Positions 43,687 to 52,049 of a stretch of DNA of 64,000 nt are shown piece after piece. Position 1 is the stretch's first letter, and every line of letters starts with the position of its first letter. This DNA is from Lactiplantibacillus herbarum. GTDB lineage: Bacteria; Bacillota; Bacilli; Lactobacillales; Lactobacillaceae. The stretch spans positions 134,383 to 198,382 of the forward strand of contig NZ_LFEE01000001.1 in the NCBI RefSeq assembly GCF_001039045.1, in the 5' to 3' direction. The position numbers and the translations under genes are program-made. The notes below the pieces were generated by a model. It saw only the letters and a program-made list of their open reading frames with translations, made no database searches and was not told the DNA's origin.

Positions 43687-43770
43687 GGAATTGCCTCCTT
43701 TGATTAAATCATGGTTATTTTTATATCATCATTTTTTAAATGGTTATCAAATTAAAATATTTATACATGG

Positions 43771-44217
43771 CTAATACGGGTAGACCACGTGAAAACGTTC
43801 CAAAACAACTTGCGCAGTATTAGGATTAAAGACTAAGCCATTCGCGCGGTATTCCGACGTAAAAAAAGCATCGTGAACGCGGCGCCAATAGGCATAAGTG
43901 CGATCGCCTTCACCTTCGAGATAGGCGTGAGTGGAATCAACCGCTAAGTAAGGACTAATCGTAACTTGGTCGGTAATCGTGACGCAGACGGGAACATTGT
44001 GACTGTTAAGAATTACGTCGTAACCACCAACTTCTGGTACTGGTTCATCCACTTCGTATAGGTCGTAGGCGCTAGTAGTGGCCGTTTTAATACCAGATAA
44101 GACTAATTGTGCCAGCGTGTCAGCTTCGGCACCGAATTGGTAAGCATCCCGCAATGGGGTATCTGCAGGCAAGTGTAGTTGGTGTTTAGCTTGAGTGAAA
44201 AAAATCTGTGCATCCAT
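43771..44217 (-). CDS. ASCH domain protein
   Basis: A 148-residue protein made up of an ASCH domain, a PUA-like beta-barrel thought to bind RNA or act on modified nucleosides (YqfB relatives are amidohydrolases). Marker residues: LSGIKTATTSAYDLYE, with the conserved Lys-Thr-x-Thr-Ser, EVGGYDVILNSHNVPVCVT, and GEGDRTYAYWRRVHDAFF. The ATG at 44217 directly follows GGAGGATTTT; the frame opens at 44229. It stands alone. The gene at 44370 is divergent. Confidence 0.8.
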   Translation of the reverse strand: MDAQIFFTQAKHQLHLPADTPLRDAYQFGAEADTLAQLVLSGIKTATTSAYDLYEVDEPVPEVGGYDVILNSHNVPVCVTITDQVTISPYLAVDSTHAYLEGEGDRTYAYWRRVHDAFFTSEYRANGLVFNPNTAQVVLERFHVVYPY

Positions 44218-44369
44218 AAAATCCTCCAATGAGACCTAGTGCTTTTATTATAATACTAATCATAGGCGTATCGGCAGTACAATATGGCCGATATGTTATA
44301 CTGACGTCATCTTGGGTAATTGCAGGCGATACCCAGTCCAAACATTGCCGTTGGTAGAAAGGATCACTA

Positions 44370-45041
44370 ATGCGCGTTAATGTCTTACAACATACCCCTA
44401 ATGAGGGTCCTGGTATGATTGCTGATTGGATTCACGCCCACGGCCATACGATGTATGTGTATCACCCATACCAGTTTGGTCAACTTCCAACGGCTGATGA
44501 AACGGATATGCTAATTATTCTCGGGGGACCGATGAGTCCTAACGATGATTTGTCTTGGATCAAGCAAGAGCGAGTCCTGATTCAACAGCTATTGGATCGT
44601 GATACGCCGATGTTCGGGGCTTGTTATGGCGCTCAGCAGATTACTAAAACATTGGGTTATCCGGTAACGAAAGCGCCAGCTAAAGAAGTTGGCTGGGAAC
44701 CGGTCTATCGGCAATCAACGATCATTTCCGCTCTGCCAGCAGAACTCAACGTCTTACATTGGCATGAAGAGATGTTTGCAATTCCAGCCGCTGCGACGTT
44801 ATTATTTTCTAGTGCGGCGGTTAAGAATCAAGGGTTTGTGATGAATCATCGGGTGGCAGGGATGCAGTTTCATTTTGAACCACAAGCGGATAATGTCCGT
44901 GAAATGGTCGTAAATGATGGTGCGTATATTGCGGGATCGGTGTTGAAGCAATCGGCGACTGAAATTTTACAAACACCGGTGCCGGAAGAAAACCAGCAAG
45001 CGTTATTTGCTATTTTAGATTATCTAACAACTGAAAATTAG
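44370..45041 (+). CDS. Class I glutamine amidotransferase (GMP synthase-like domain)
   Basis: A stand-alone glutaminase-type domain, 223 residues. The catalytic Cys is in GACYGAQQI near residue 85, and the His-Glu pair in MQFHFEPQ near 170. LIILGGPMSPNDD is the oxyanion region. Members hydrolyse glutamine for an unknown partner or cleave gamma-glutamyl bonds. The ATG follows AGAAAGGATC. A strong terminator is behind it. Confidence 0.82.
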   Translation: MRVNVLQHTPNEGPGMIADWIHAHGHTMYVYHPYQFGQLPTADETDMLIILGGPMSPNDDLSWIKQERVLIQQLLDRDTPMFGACYGAQQITKTLGYPVTKAPAKEVGWEPVYRQSTIISALPAELNVLHWHEEMFAIPAAATLLFSSAAVKNQGFVMNHRVAGMQFHFEPQADNVREMVVNDGAYIAGSVLKQSATEILQTPVPEENQQALFAILDYLTTEN

Positions 45042-45044
45042 GAA

Positions 45045-45081
45045 GCAGCATCACCGATATTTTTATCGGTGGTGCTTTTTG
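45045..45081 (+). terminator. Terminator of the amidotransferase gene
   Basis: AGCATCACCGAT and ATCGGTGGTGCT are perfect arms around a 5-base loop, followed by five T residues. Confidence 0.88.
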
Positions 45082-45227
45082 TTTAGAAAACTGAATTTAA
45101 TATGATGTTTGGATAAGCTCGTTTTAACCAATATTGAAGCTTATTGCCGAGTTTATTCGTTCGTTATGGCGATATAACCGGTATACTACAAGTAACGAGA
45201 ATTTTACGACAGAAGGAGCCAGAATAG

Positions 45228-47222
45228 ATGAAACAAATTGTAGCGGGCATCGTCGCCCATGTCGATGCTGGGAAAACAACACTCTCCGAAGCATTGCTCT
45301 ACCGTTCGGGTGCGCTGCGGCAACTGGGACGAGTCGATAATGGGGATGTCTTTTTGGATACGGATGACTTGGAAAAGCAGCGGGGGATTACGATTTTCTC
45401 GCACCAAGCTAATCTGAAGTACGGTGATCTGGAGTTAACCTTACTAGATACACCGGGACACGTTGATTTTGCGACTCAGACTGAACAAGTATTGAGCGTC
45501 TTGGATTACGCGGTGCTGGTCGTTTCAGCAACGGATGGTGTCCAAGGCTATACGCGGACGTTATGGCGATTATTGGCGCGCTACCATGTGCCGACCTTTA
45601 TTTTTGTGAATAAGATGGATGCGCCGGGGACGGATGAGGCGCAATTATTGAGTCAACTGCAACAAACCTTAGCTCCCGGTTGTGTGGGATTTAAGTCGGC
45701 AAACGGCGATAAGCCAGTATTGTCAGATGATACGATTGAAAATATTGCGATGCAAAATGAAGACGTGTTAGCTGATTACTTGGAAACCGGTGAATTAGCT
45801 GATGAGACGGTACGCCAGATGATTCAACAGCGCGAAATCTTTCCATGTTACTTCGGTGCGGCCCTTAAATTAACCGGTGTCGATGAGCTAATGGCGGGAT
45901 TCGATAACTGGACCATGTCACGGGAAACGACTAACGAATTTGGCGCGCAGGTCTTTAAAATCACGCATGATGAACAGGGTGAGCGTTTAACGTGGGTCCG
46001 GGTCACGGGTGGTTCGATCAAACCTAAAGACCTGGTTCTAGCAGAACAAAAAGTTAATCAGTTACGCCGTTATAATGGGACGAAGTATACGACACAGCCG
46101 GAAGTTATGGCCGGCGATGTTTGTGTGATAACGGGATTGACAGGAACTTATCCGGGACAGGGATTGGGTCAGGCAGCGGATGCACAACAACCGGTGATGC
46201 AGCCGGTCTTAACTTACGCGCTAGAGCCTCAAGAAGCCGATTTACACGCTTGCTTAACAGCTTTGCGACAACTGGAGGATGAAGACCCACAATTGCACGT
46301 AACGTGGTCAGAGCCGTTACAGGAACTACGTGTACAGGTTATGGGAACGATTCAGCTCGAAGTTTTGCAACAGTTATTGAAGGATCGGTTCCAATTGACC
46401 GTTAGTTTTGGCACGGGAAGTATTCTGTACCAAGAAACGATTACTAAAGCAGTTGAAGGTGTCGGGCACTTTGAACCGTTGCGACACTATTCGGAGGTTC
46501 ATCTGTTACTAGAACCAGCACCGCTTGGCAGCGGCTTACAATTTGCGGCTGATTGCTCGCTCGAGACTTTGGGACGAAATTGGCAGCATCAAGTTTTAGC
46601 TAATTTGCAGGCTAAAACTCAGTTAGGTGTTCTTACTGGTTCACCGTTGACGGATGTGAAAGTCACGCTCGTTACTGGGAAAGCCAGCATTGTTCACTCA
46701 GTCGGCGGTGACTTTCGGGAAGCTACTTGGCGGTCATTGCGGCAAGGACTGATGATGCTTAAACAAGATGAGGCGTGCCAATTGCTGGAACCTTGGTACC
46801 GGTTCCGATTAGAAGTTGGGCAAGATCAAATTGGGCGGGCAATGAATGATATTCAACGTATGCAGGGGCAATTTGATCCTCCCGTTGCCAACACTAGTGT
46901 GGCAACGGATGGGACGGCACTGACCACTTTAACCGGCTTAGCACCGGTTGCGGAAATGCAGTCCTATTCGCAGGAAGTGCGGGCGTATACACATGGTCAG
47001 GGGCAATTAGAGTGTCTTGTCGACGGTTATCGACCTTGTCATAATGCGGCTGAAGTGCAGGAAGCGGCACAATATGTACCGACAGCTGATTTAGAGAATA
47101 CACCGGACTCCGTTTTTTGTGCACACGGTGCGGGTTATCCGGTAGCTTGGGATCAAGTGCCGGCGATGGCGCACGTGCCGTATCGGTATACGGCGGCGGA
47201 ATTAGCTGCACTAACTGAATAA
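45228..47222 (+). CDS. EF-G-like GTPase of the Tet(M)/Tet(O) ribosomal protection family
   Basis: A translational GTPase of 664 residues. G1 is GIVAHVDAGKTTLSEALL, G3 DTPGH, G4 NKMD; domains II to V follow, as in EF-G and the tetracycline-resistance ribosomal protection proteins. It is closer to Tet(M) in its start (MKQIVAGIVAHVDAGKTT) and the RGITI switch, but GC content and codon use match the chromosome, so this is a resident gene and not a recent acquisition. Whether it protects from tetracycline or has a housekeeping role is unknown. The ATG follows GAAGGAG. A terminator follows. Confidence 0.8.
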   Translation: MKQIVAGIVAHVDAGKTTLSEALLYRSGALRQLGRVDNGDVFLDTDDLEKQRGITIFSHQANLKYGDLELTLLDTPGHVDFATQTEQVLSVLDYAVLVVSATDGVQGYTRTLWRLLARYHVPTFIFVNKMDAPGTDEAQLLSQLQQTLAPGCVGFKSANGDKPVLSDDTIENIAMQNEDVLADYLETGELADETVRQMIQQREIFPCYFGAALKLTGVDELMAGFDNWTMSRETTNEFGAQVFKITHDEQGERLTWVRVTGGSIKPKDLVLAEQKVNQLRRYNGTKYTTQPEVMAGDVCVITGLTGTYPGQGLGQAADAQQPVMQPVLTYALEPQEADLHACLTALRQLEDEDPQLHVTWSEPLQELRVQVMGTIQLEVLQQLLKDRFQLTVSFGTGSILYQETITKAVEGVGHFEPLRHYSEVHLLLEPAPLGSGLQFAADCSLETLGRNWQHQVLANLQAKTQLGVLTGSPLTDVKVTLVTGKASIVHSVGGDFREATWRSLRQGLMMLKQDEACQLLEPWYRFRLEVGQDQIGRAMNDIQRMQGQFDPPVANTSVATDGTALTTLTGLAPVAEMQSYSQEVRAYTHGQGQLECLVDGYRPCHNAAEVQEAAQYVPTADLENTPDSVFCAHGAGYPVAWDQVPAMAHVPYRYTAAELAALTE

Positions 47223-47242
47223 TATGTAGTAGCTAAATGATG

Positions 47243-47282
47243 AAGCATCACCGGAAAATAACCAATTCGGTGATGCTTTTTG
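47243..47282 (+). terminator. Terminator of the Tet(M)-like gene
   Basis: AAGCATCACCG and CGGTGATGCTT are perfect arms followed by TTTT. It abuts the degenerate parS site. Confidence 0.85.
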
Positions 47283-47283
47283 A

Positions 47284-47299
47284 TGTTTCACATGGAACA
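47284..47299. promoter_or_regulatory. Degenerate parS site
   Basis: TGTTTCACATGGAACA differs at two positions from the exact copies here. Its complement TGTTCCATGTGAAACA differs at one position from the Bacillus-type TGTTCCACGTGAAACA. It is in a gap between genes behind a terminator like the exact copies. Confidence 0.5.
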
Positions 47300-47411
47300 T
47301 TAGCTAAGTTAAATCTGGTCGTTAGTTGGTCCGTTAATTTTGCGAACAGCATAAAATATGGGAAGCCGTGAATAATTTCTAGTATAGTCGGAGAAAAACG
47401 GGGAGTGAAAG

Positions 47412-47828
47412 ATGATTATTCGAACAGTAGCACCCAAAACGGTAGAACCATTTTTAATAATGATTCTTGACCGACAACGACAAGAACAATTAGCGTTAGA
47501 TCAGGTGTCTATGCGAGTAACTAAAGGATTAGCGATGTATGATGGCCAGTATCTTGTTGGTGGGTTATTGATGCATCAGATAGACAAGCAGGTAAAAATA
47601 ACCACTTTAGCAGTGCTAGCAAATTATCGCCATTAAAAAATTGGATCGCGGTTGCTGGAAGTAGCCGAAGCTTGGGCGCGACAACAAGGAATTATCACTA
47701 GTACGCTCTCAACGCGAAGCTACCAAGCATTGGGATTCTATCAACAGTCAGGATATCAGCTCTATGGACAACTAGCAGATGTGCCACTTGAGGGTATTAC
47801 CACATACTATTTGTATAAAAGGTTGTGA
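47412..47828 (+). pseudogene. GNAT acetyltransferase gene interrupted by a stop codon
   Basis: One frame encodes a full GNAT protein of 138 residues, but a TAA at 47634-47636 stops it after residue 74. The frame continues without shift as KIGSRLLEVAEAWARQQG, then ALGFYQQSGYQLYG to a TGA at 47826. The stop falls on the first residue of the acetyl-CoA loop YRHQ-KIGSRLL; a single change CAA to TAA explains it. The 74-residue product without the loop would not be active. The ATG at 47412 is behind GGGGAGTG. Confidence 0.8.
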
Positions 47829-47869
47829 ACCGCTAATATGAATATAATTTAAGGAAGGGGGCTGACTAG

Positions 47870-48373
47870 ATGACTCATGATTATCAAATCGTAAATGCGC
47901 GGGCGAACAGTGATTTTAATGAGATTCGACAATTATATTATGATACGTGGCAGTCAGCCTATCGCAACTTGTTGCCAATATCCTATTTACAACAGCTTAC
48001 ACCGGCCACGTGGCATCCAGAACGTCGTTGGCAGAATATGTTATTGGCAACAACCATGTCAGGTAAAGTCATAGGTGTATGTAGCTTTGGCCCAGCTCGG
48101 CATGCAGCTCGAACTGGCTGTGGCGAACTGTATTCCATCTATGTTCAGGCAGACTATCAAAGTCTGGGTGTCGGACGGCAATTGATTGAACAAGCTTTAC
48201 AGCGATTGCAACGTAACTTCACCCAAATTTATTTATTGGTATTAGCTGATAATGTGCGTGCCCAACGTTTTTATCAGCGCTGTGGCTTTCAGGATACCAG
48301 ACAGATATACGTTGATCATGCGCCATTTGGTGATTTACGTGAACAGATTTTCGAATGGCAGGTGAAACGATAA
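47870..48373 (+). CDS. GNAT family N-acetyltransferase
   Basis: A 167-residue acetyltransferase. The acetyl-CoA loop is in QADYQSLGVGRQLIEQAL, and the C-terminal LADNVRAQRFYQRCGF is the usual motif B. Substrate unknown. The ATG at 47870 follows AAGGAAGGGGG, 41 bases behind the broken GNAT gene, so the two likely shared a transcript. Length is normal. Confidence 0.85.
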   Translation: MTHDYQIVNARANSDFNEIRQLYYDTWQSAYRNLLPISYLQQLTPATWHPERRWQNMLLATTMSGKVIGVCSFGPARHAARTGCGELYSIYVQADYQSLGVGRQLIEQALQRLQRNFTQIYLLVLADNVRAQRFYQRCGFQDTRQIYVDHAPFGDLREQIFEWQVKR

Positions 48374-48448
48374 AAAGCATTTAGGATTTTAAAGTAGGTC
48401 ACAATTATTTATTGAATAATTGTGAGACACTTTTCCTAAATGCTTTTT
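48373..48448. terminator. Large bidirectional terminator
   Basis: AAAAAGCATTTAGGA pairs with TCCTAAATGCTTTTT, and an inner hairpin CACAATTATT/AATAATTGTG lies in the loop. It separates convergent genes. Confidence 0.85.
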
Positions 48449-48490
48449 GGTTGCAATAAATTGAAAAAAGATTGCTAGTGAGGCTTGTTA

Positions 48491-49168
48491 TTAAGCCAAC
48501 GCACTAACTAATTGTTTAGCGACCGCTCGAACTGAAAATGGGTTTTGACCAGTAATCAATTGGCCATCGCGTACAGCATATTCACGATAAAAGCGGCGTT
48601 TTTTAAAATGAGCACCGTGGGCCGTAGCTGCTTGTTGGTTGAGAAAGGGAACGACTCGTTTTTTGCCCGCAATGACTTCCTCAGTAGCTGTGAAACCCGT
48701 AATCTTCTTATCCTTGATTAAGTAGTGGTTAGTCTGATCTTTGACGTTAAGAAGACCCGCAATACCATGACAGACGGATGTAACGTACCCGCCATTGGCA
48801 TAAATGGTACGGGTAATGGCTTGGAGTTCGGCGTTGTCGGGGAAATCCCACATAACACCGTGGCCGCCTGTATAATAGATGGCACTGTAATCAGTCGGTA
48901 CAATTTGATCTGGTCGGTAAGTATTAGTCAGGGCGCGTTCGATAAAGTCTGAATTCTCATAGATAGCCATGATAGCTTCATCGGTGTATTTCATACTACG
49001 TGGATCGAGTGGTACGAAACCACCGTGAGGACTGACATAGTCGACAGCGATGTTGGCGCGTTGCATTTCATCAACAAATTCCGCGGCTTCACCTAACCAT
49101 AAACCGGTGGGGTCAGTGGTGCCACCGTAATGAGCAACGTTAGTTTCAACGATTAAGACTTTTTTCAT
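48491..49168 (-). CDS. DJ-1/PfpI family protein (Hsp31-like glyoxalase III type)
   Basis: A 225-residue class I amidotransferase-fold protein. The nucleophile Cys is in GYVTSVCHGIAGLL near residue 133, the Glu of the elbow in GLWLGEAAEFVDEM near residue 27, and YYTGGHGVMWDF is a family marker for Hsp31-type glyoxalase or chaperone proteins. It may detoxify methylglyoxal; this is an inference from the family. The ATG at 49168 has correct spacing from GAGGAG, nine bases inside the frame. It is transcribed behind the oxidoreductase gene, whose stop lies 5 bases before its start. Confidence 0.82.
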   Translation of the reverse strand: MKKVLIVETNVAHYGGTTDPTGLWLGEAAEFVDEMQRANIAVDYVSPHGGFVPLDPRSMKYTDEAIMAIYENSDFIERALTNTYRPDQIVPTDYSAIYYTGGHGVMWDFPDNAELQAITRTIYANGGYVTSVCHGIAGLLNVKDQTNHYLIKDKKITGFTATEEVIAGKKRVVPFLNQQAATAHGAHFKKRRFYREYAVRDGQLITGQNPFSVRAVAKQLVSALA

Positions 49169-49173
49169 GAAAT

Positions 49174-50178
49174 TCACTCCTCAGCTATCCTTAAAATGAT
49201 CTTACCGGTCGCCCGGCCAGAATACGAATATTGTAACGCTGAATTAATGTCTTTAAAGGGCACAACTCGGTCGATAATGGGTTTTAAAGACTTGTGCTCA
49301 ATGAGGTGTCGCAAAATATCGAGTTGCGCGCCGCTGGGTTGCATAAAGAGAAACGTGTAAGTTGCTTTAGTCTGTTTTTCAAGTTTGCTGAGTCGATGCG
49401 TCAGCAACCCGAATAAGTGTTGCTGCCAGTGGGGAACGCCGTACGCTTTACTGAAACGAGCATTAGGTAGTCCAGAGATGCTAACAACTTGGCCACCTGG
49501 TTTAATAATTTTAAACGCGTCTTCTAAGGTTTTTCCGCCACGAGTATCAAAGACAAAGTCATAATCTGATAAAACATCGGCAAAATTTTGTTGGTGATAG
49601 TCAATGACAATATCTGCGCCGAGGGACTTTACGAGCTCAAAATGCTTCGCGCTCGTCGTGGTTGCAACGGTGGCACCTAGATGTTTGGCAATTTGAATGG
49701 CAATGGTACCGATTCCCCCAGAGCCGCCTTGAATGAGCACTTTTTGCCCGGGTTGAACTTGCATGATGTCATGGAGCGCTTGATAGCTAGTTAAACCGAC
49801 TAGTGGAACGGCAGCGGCTTCTTCGAAAGTTAAATTGTGGGGTTTAAACGCAATTGCAGTAGCATCAATTGCGATATATTCAGCAAAGGTGCCAATCCGA
49901 TTTTTAGGAGCTCGGCCGTATACCGCGTCACCAATTTGAAAATTAGTTACTGAGGGGCCAACTGCAGTGATTATACCAGCAAAGTCACTGCCTAGAGTGA
50001 GCGGCAGTTGATATTTTAGTAAGACTTTTAAGCCGCCATCCTTAGTTTTGAGGTCAATAGGATTAATGCTGGCAGCGATAATCCGGACTAAAACGTCATT
50101 GGGTTGAATTATTGGTGTTTGAACGTCGGTAATGACGGGATATTCTTGTTTGTATTTTGTAATAACGGCAGCCTTCAT
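49174..50178 (-). CDS. Zinc-independent medium-chain oxidoreductase (quinone reductase-like)
   Basis: A 334-residue NADP-dependent MDR enzyme. The nucleotide-binding motif GGSGGIGTIAIQIAKHLGA is near residue 150, and LTLGSDFAGIITAVG is the N-terminal substrate-domain marker; zinc ligands are absent. Relatives reduce quinones or enones. The ATG at 50178 follows GGAGG; the frame opens at 50193. It forms an operon with the DJ-1 gene, divergent from an ArsR-type regulator with shared operator-like repeats between them, which suggests a small stress-response unit. Confidence 0.85.
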   Translation of the reverse strand: MKAAVITKYKQEYPVITDVQTPIIQPNDVLVRIIAASINPIDLKTKDGGLKVLLKYQLPLTLGSDFAGIITAVGPSVTNFQIGDAVYGRAPKNRIGTFAEYIAIDATAIAFKPHNLTFEEAAAVPLVGLTSYQALHDIMQVQPGQKVLIQGGSGGIGTIAIQIAKHLGATVATTTSAKHFELVKSLGADIVIDYHQQNFADVLSDYDFVFDTRGGKTLEDAFKIIKPGGQVVSISGLPNARFSKAYGVPHWQQHLFGLLTHRLSKLEKQTKATYTFLFMQPSGAQLDILRHLIEHKSLKPIIDRVVPFKDINSALQYSYSGRATGKIILRIAEE

Positions 50179-50195
50179 TGGTAATTCCTCCATAA

Positions 50196-50323
50196 GCGTT
50201 TAAATGTTTAACATCTTGAACGAACCATGCCAATGATTCTATGCTGTTGCTTACAAAAAGTCGACGATTACTATTTGACTTTCGATAAGGGCGAGCGTTA
50301 AATGGTTTAAGAACATAAACGCT
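50196..50323. promoter_or_regulatory. Paired operator-like repeats between the oxidoreductase and ArsR genes
   Basis: GCGTTTAAATGTTTAA (50196-50211) and AGCGTTAAATGGTTTAA (50294-50310) are near copies, and AAACGCT (50317-50323) forms an inverted match to AGCGTT. They flank the shared promoter region and could bind the ArsR-type protein. Confidence 0.4.
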
Positions 50324-50346
50324 GATGCGTGAAAGGACGTGATCTT

Positions 50347-50655
50347 TTGGCAGAACGAACAATGGAAATTTTTAAAGCAGGGGTGCCAATTTTTACGATG
50401 TTGCAAGATACGAACCGGCAACAAATATTAGTGATGCTGTGTAAGACAGATCAAATGACAGTTAATCAGATTACGGCGCAATTATCATTGTCACGTCCAG
50501 CAATCTCACATCATTTGAAATTGATGCTAGATGCAGGGATTTTAGCAGTGAACCAGATCGGTACAGAACGATATTATCGAGCTAATATGGATGAAACGCT
50601 GACGTTATTGAAGGACCTGGCGGCGTCATTAGAAGCAGATATTGCTAGTAAGTAA
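50347..50655 (+). CDS. ArsR family winged-helix regulator
   Basis: A 102-residue repressor with a central helix-turn-helix: MTVNQITAQLSLSRPAISHH then LKLMLDAGILAVNQIGTERYYR as the wing. No cysteine pair of the classic metal site is present, so the signal is probably not arsenic or cadmium; a redox or small-molecule signal is open. The TTG at 50347 is nine bases behind AAGGA and is preferred to the GTG at 50329, which lies before it. Divergent from the oxidoreductase and DJ-1 pair, which it likely regulates. Confidence 0.82.
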   Translation: MAERTMEIFKAGVPIFTMLQDTNRQQILVMLCKTDQMTVNQITAQLSLSRPAISHHLKLMLDAGILAVNQIGTERYYRANMDETLTLLKDLAASLEADIASK

Positions 50656-50696
50656 ATGAATATTTATACGCTTTATAAGTTAATATTTCGATATTA

Positions 50697-50737
50697 AAAA
50701 GTAGTGATTGGCATTTTGAACCGATCACTACTTTTTT
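50697..50737. terminator. Bidirectional terminator
   Basis: AAAAAGTAGTGATTGG and CCGATCACTACTTTTTT form a long stem between the ArsR gene and the convergent small peptide gene. Confidence 0.85.
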
Positions 50738-50751
50738 GTTACTGTTAGTTA

Positions 50752-50904
50752 TTAATGGAAATCAATTTGATGTAAGTTTGCTGGCATACTTCCTGTATGT
50801 TGTCCGATAGTACCGACATGCATTGCCTGAGCACCTTTAATAAAATGAGCGCCAGTTGCCGTGATTAATCCGATTCCCAAGATTGTGATAACACTCAATG
50901 TCAT
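50752..50904 (-). CDS. Small hydrophobic peptide, 50 residues, unknown
   Basis: A short frame starts at an ATG at 50904, seven bases behind AGGTG (minus strand), and ends with TAA at 50752. It begins MTLSVITILGIGLITATGAH, a hydrophobic segment long enough to enter the membrane, followed by FIKGAQAMHVGTIGQHTGSM and a short tail. A good terminator lies directly behind the stop. No double-glycine leader and no toxin family is recognised. An AGCGCT-centred palindrome (50942-50955) is just upstream. It could be a secreted or membrane peptide. Confidence 0.55.
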   Translation of the reverse strand: MTLSVITILGIGLITATGAHFIKGAQAMHVGTIGQHTGSMPANLHQIDFH

Positions 50905-51057
50905 AATTAAATCACCTGTCTCTGAATTATTTACGCCTTAATTACAGCGCTTACACAATTGTCGTCATTTGATTCAGATTAGAATCAACTAAAGATTCAC
51001 TTCTCAAAAAATAGGTAGTGGTTATAATGGACTTAAACAAAGCGGAGGTGAGTGTAC

Positions 51058-51942
51058 TTGGATATTCAGGAAGGTTATATGCCATTTCGTGGCTATCAAA
51101 CTTATTACCGGGTTGTTGGTCATTTGCAATCGTCCAAAATCCCATTATTACTGTTACATGGTGGACCGGGTTCAACGCATAATTATTTTGAGGTTTTTGA
51201 TCGCTTTGTCGAAGAAACTGGACGGCCTGTTATCATGTATGACCAGTTGGGGTGTGGTCGGTCTTCAATGCCAGATAAGCCGCAATTGTGGCAAGCAGAA
51301 ACGTGGGTCGCCGAGTTAAAAGCTTTACGAGAACACTTACAGTTAACACGAGTTCATCTATTAGGACAGTCATGGGGTGGCATGTTGGCCATCATTTATG
51401 GATGTGATTATCAGCCACAAGGATTGCAAAGCTTGATACTTGCAAGTACCTTGTCATCAGCATCGCTCTGGGCTCAAGAACAGCATCGAATGATTAAATT
51501 AATGTCAGCGACTGACCAAAATGCAATTGCTGCGGCTGAAACCCAAAATGATTTTACTGATACGGCTTATCAAACGGCCAACCAGCACTTCATGGAACAG
51601 CATGCTGCCGGACCAATTACGCTAGCTGATCCTGAATTTTTACGACGTGCTAAAAATGTGGGTGTTGAGTCTTACCATGTCGCGTGGGGGCCTAACGAAT
51701 ATTGCCCAACTGGAACGTTAGCGGACTATGACTATACTCAGAAGTTAAGTCAGTTACGGGTGCCAACGTTAATTACTAGTGGCACCGATGACTTATGTAC
51801 GCCGTTGATTGCCAAGACGATGTATGATCAGCTACCAAATGCTGAGTGGACTTTATTTCCACATAGTCGGCATATGGCATTTATTGATGAAACAGCAGAT
51901 TACTTTGAAAGATTGCAGGAATGGTTGGTGGTTCATGATTAA
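51058..51942 (+). CDS. pepI: Proline iminopeptidase (S33 alpha/beta hydrolase)
   Basis: It releases N-terminal proline from peptides, useful in casein-type peptide use by lactobacilli. GGPGSTHNYFEVFD is the oxyanion-hole loop, the nucleophile Ser is in LGQSWGGML, and GTDDLCTP and PHSRHM hold the Asp and His. 295 residues. The TTG at 51058 is nine bases behind GGAGG and gives MDIQEGYMPFRGY; the GTG at 51052 is too close. A single-gene unit. Substrate preference within S33 is inferred. Confidence 0.88.
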   Translation: MDIQEGYMPFRGYQTYYRVVGHLQSSKIPLLLLHGGPGSTHNYFEVFDRFVEETGRPVIMYDQLGCGRSSMPDKPQLWQAETWVAELKALREHLQLTRVHLLGQSWGGMLAIIYGCDYQPQGLQSLILASTLSSASLWAQEQHRMIKLMSATDQNAIAAAETQNDFTDTAYQTANQHFMEQHAAGPITLADPEFLRRAKNVGVESYHVAWGPNEYCPTGTLADYDYTQKLSQLRVPTLITSGTDDLCTPLIAKTMYDQLPNAEWTLFPHSRHMAFIDETADYFERLQEWLVVHD

Positions 51943-51965
51943 TGTCGTAAAATTTTCTAGTAATT

Positions 51966-51979
51966 ATTTCCCGGGAAAT
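51966..51979. promoter_or_regulatory. Noc-binding-site-like palindrome
   Basis: ATTTCCCGGGAAAT, a second exact copy of the 14-bp Noc consensus, in the gap between pepI and yaaA. Confidence 0.7.
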
Positions 51980-52010
51980 TAAGTGAGTGTGTAATGAACA
52001 TAATTAAGAT

Positions 52011-52049
52011 AAAAAACATCTGACTAGTAATGTAGTCAGATGTTTTTTT
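52011..52049. terminator. Bidirectional terminator between pepI and yaaA
   Basis: AAAAAACATCTGACTA and TAGTCAGATGTTTTTT are perfect arms around a short loop. Confidence 0.88.
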
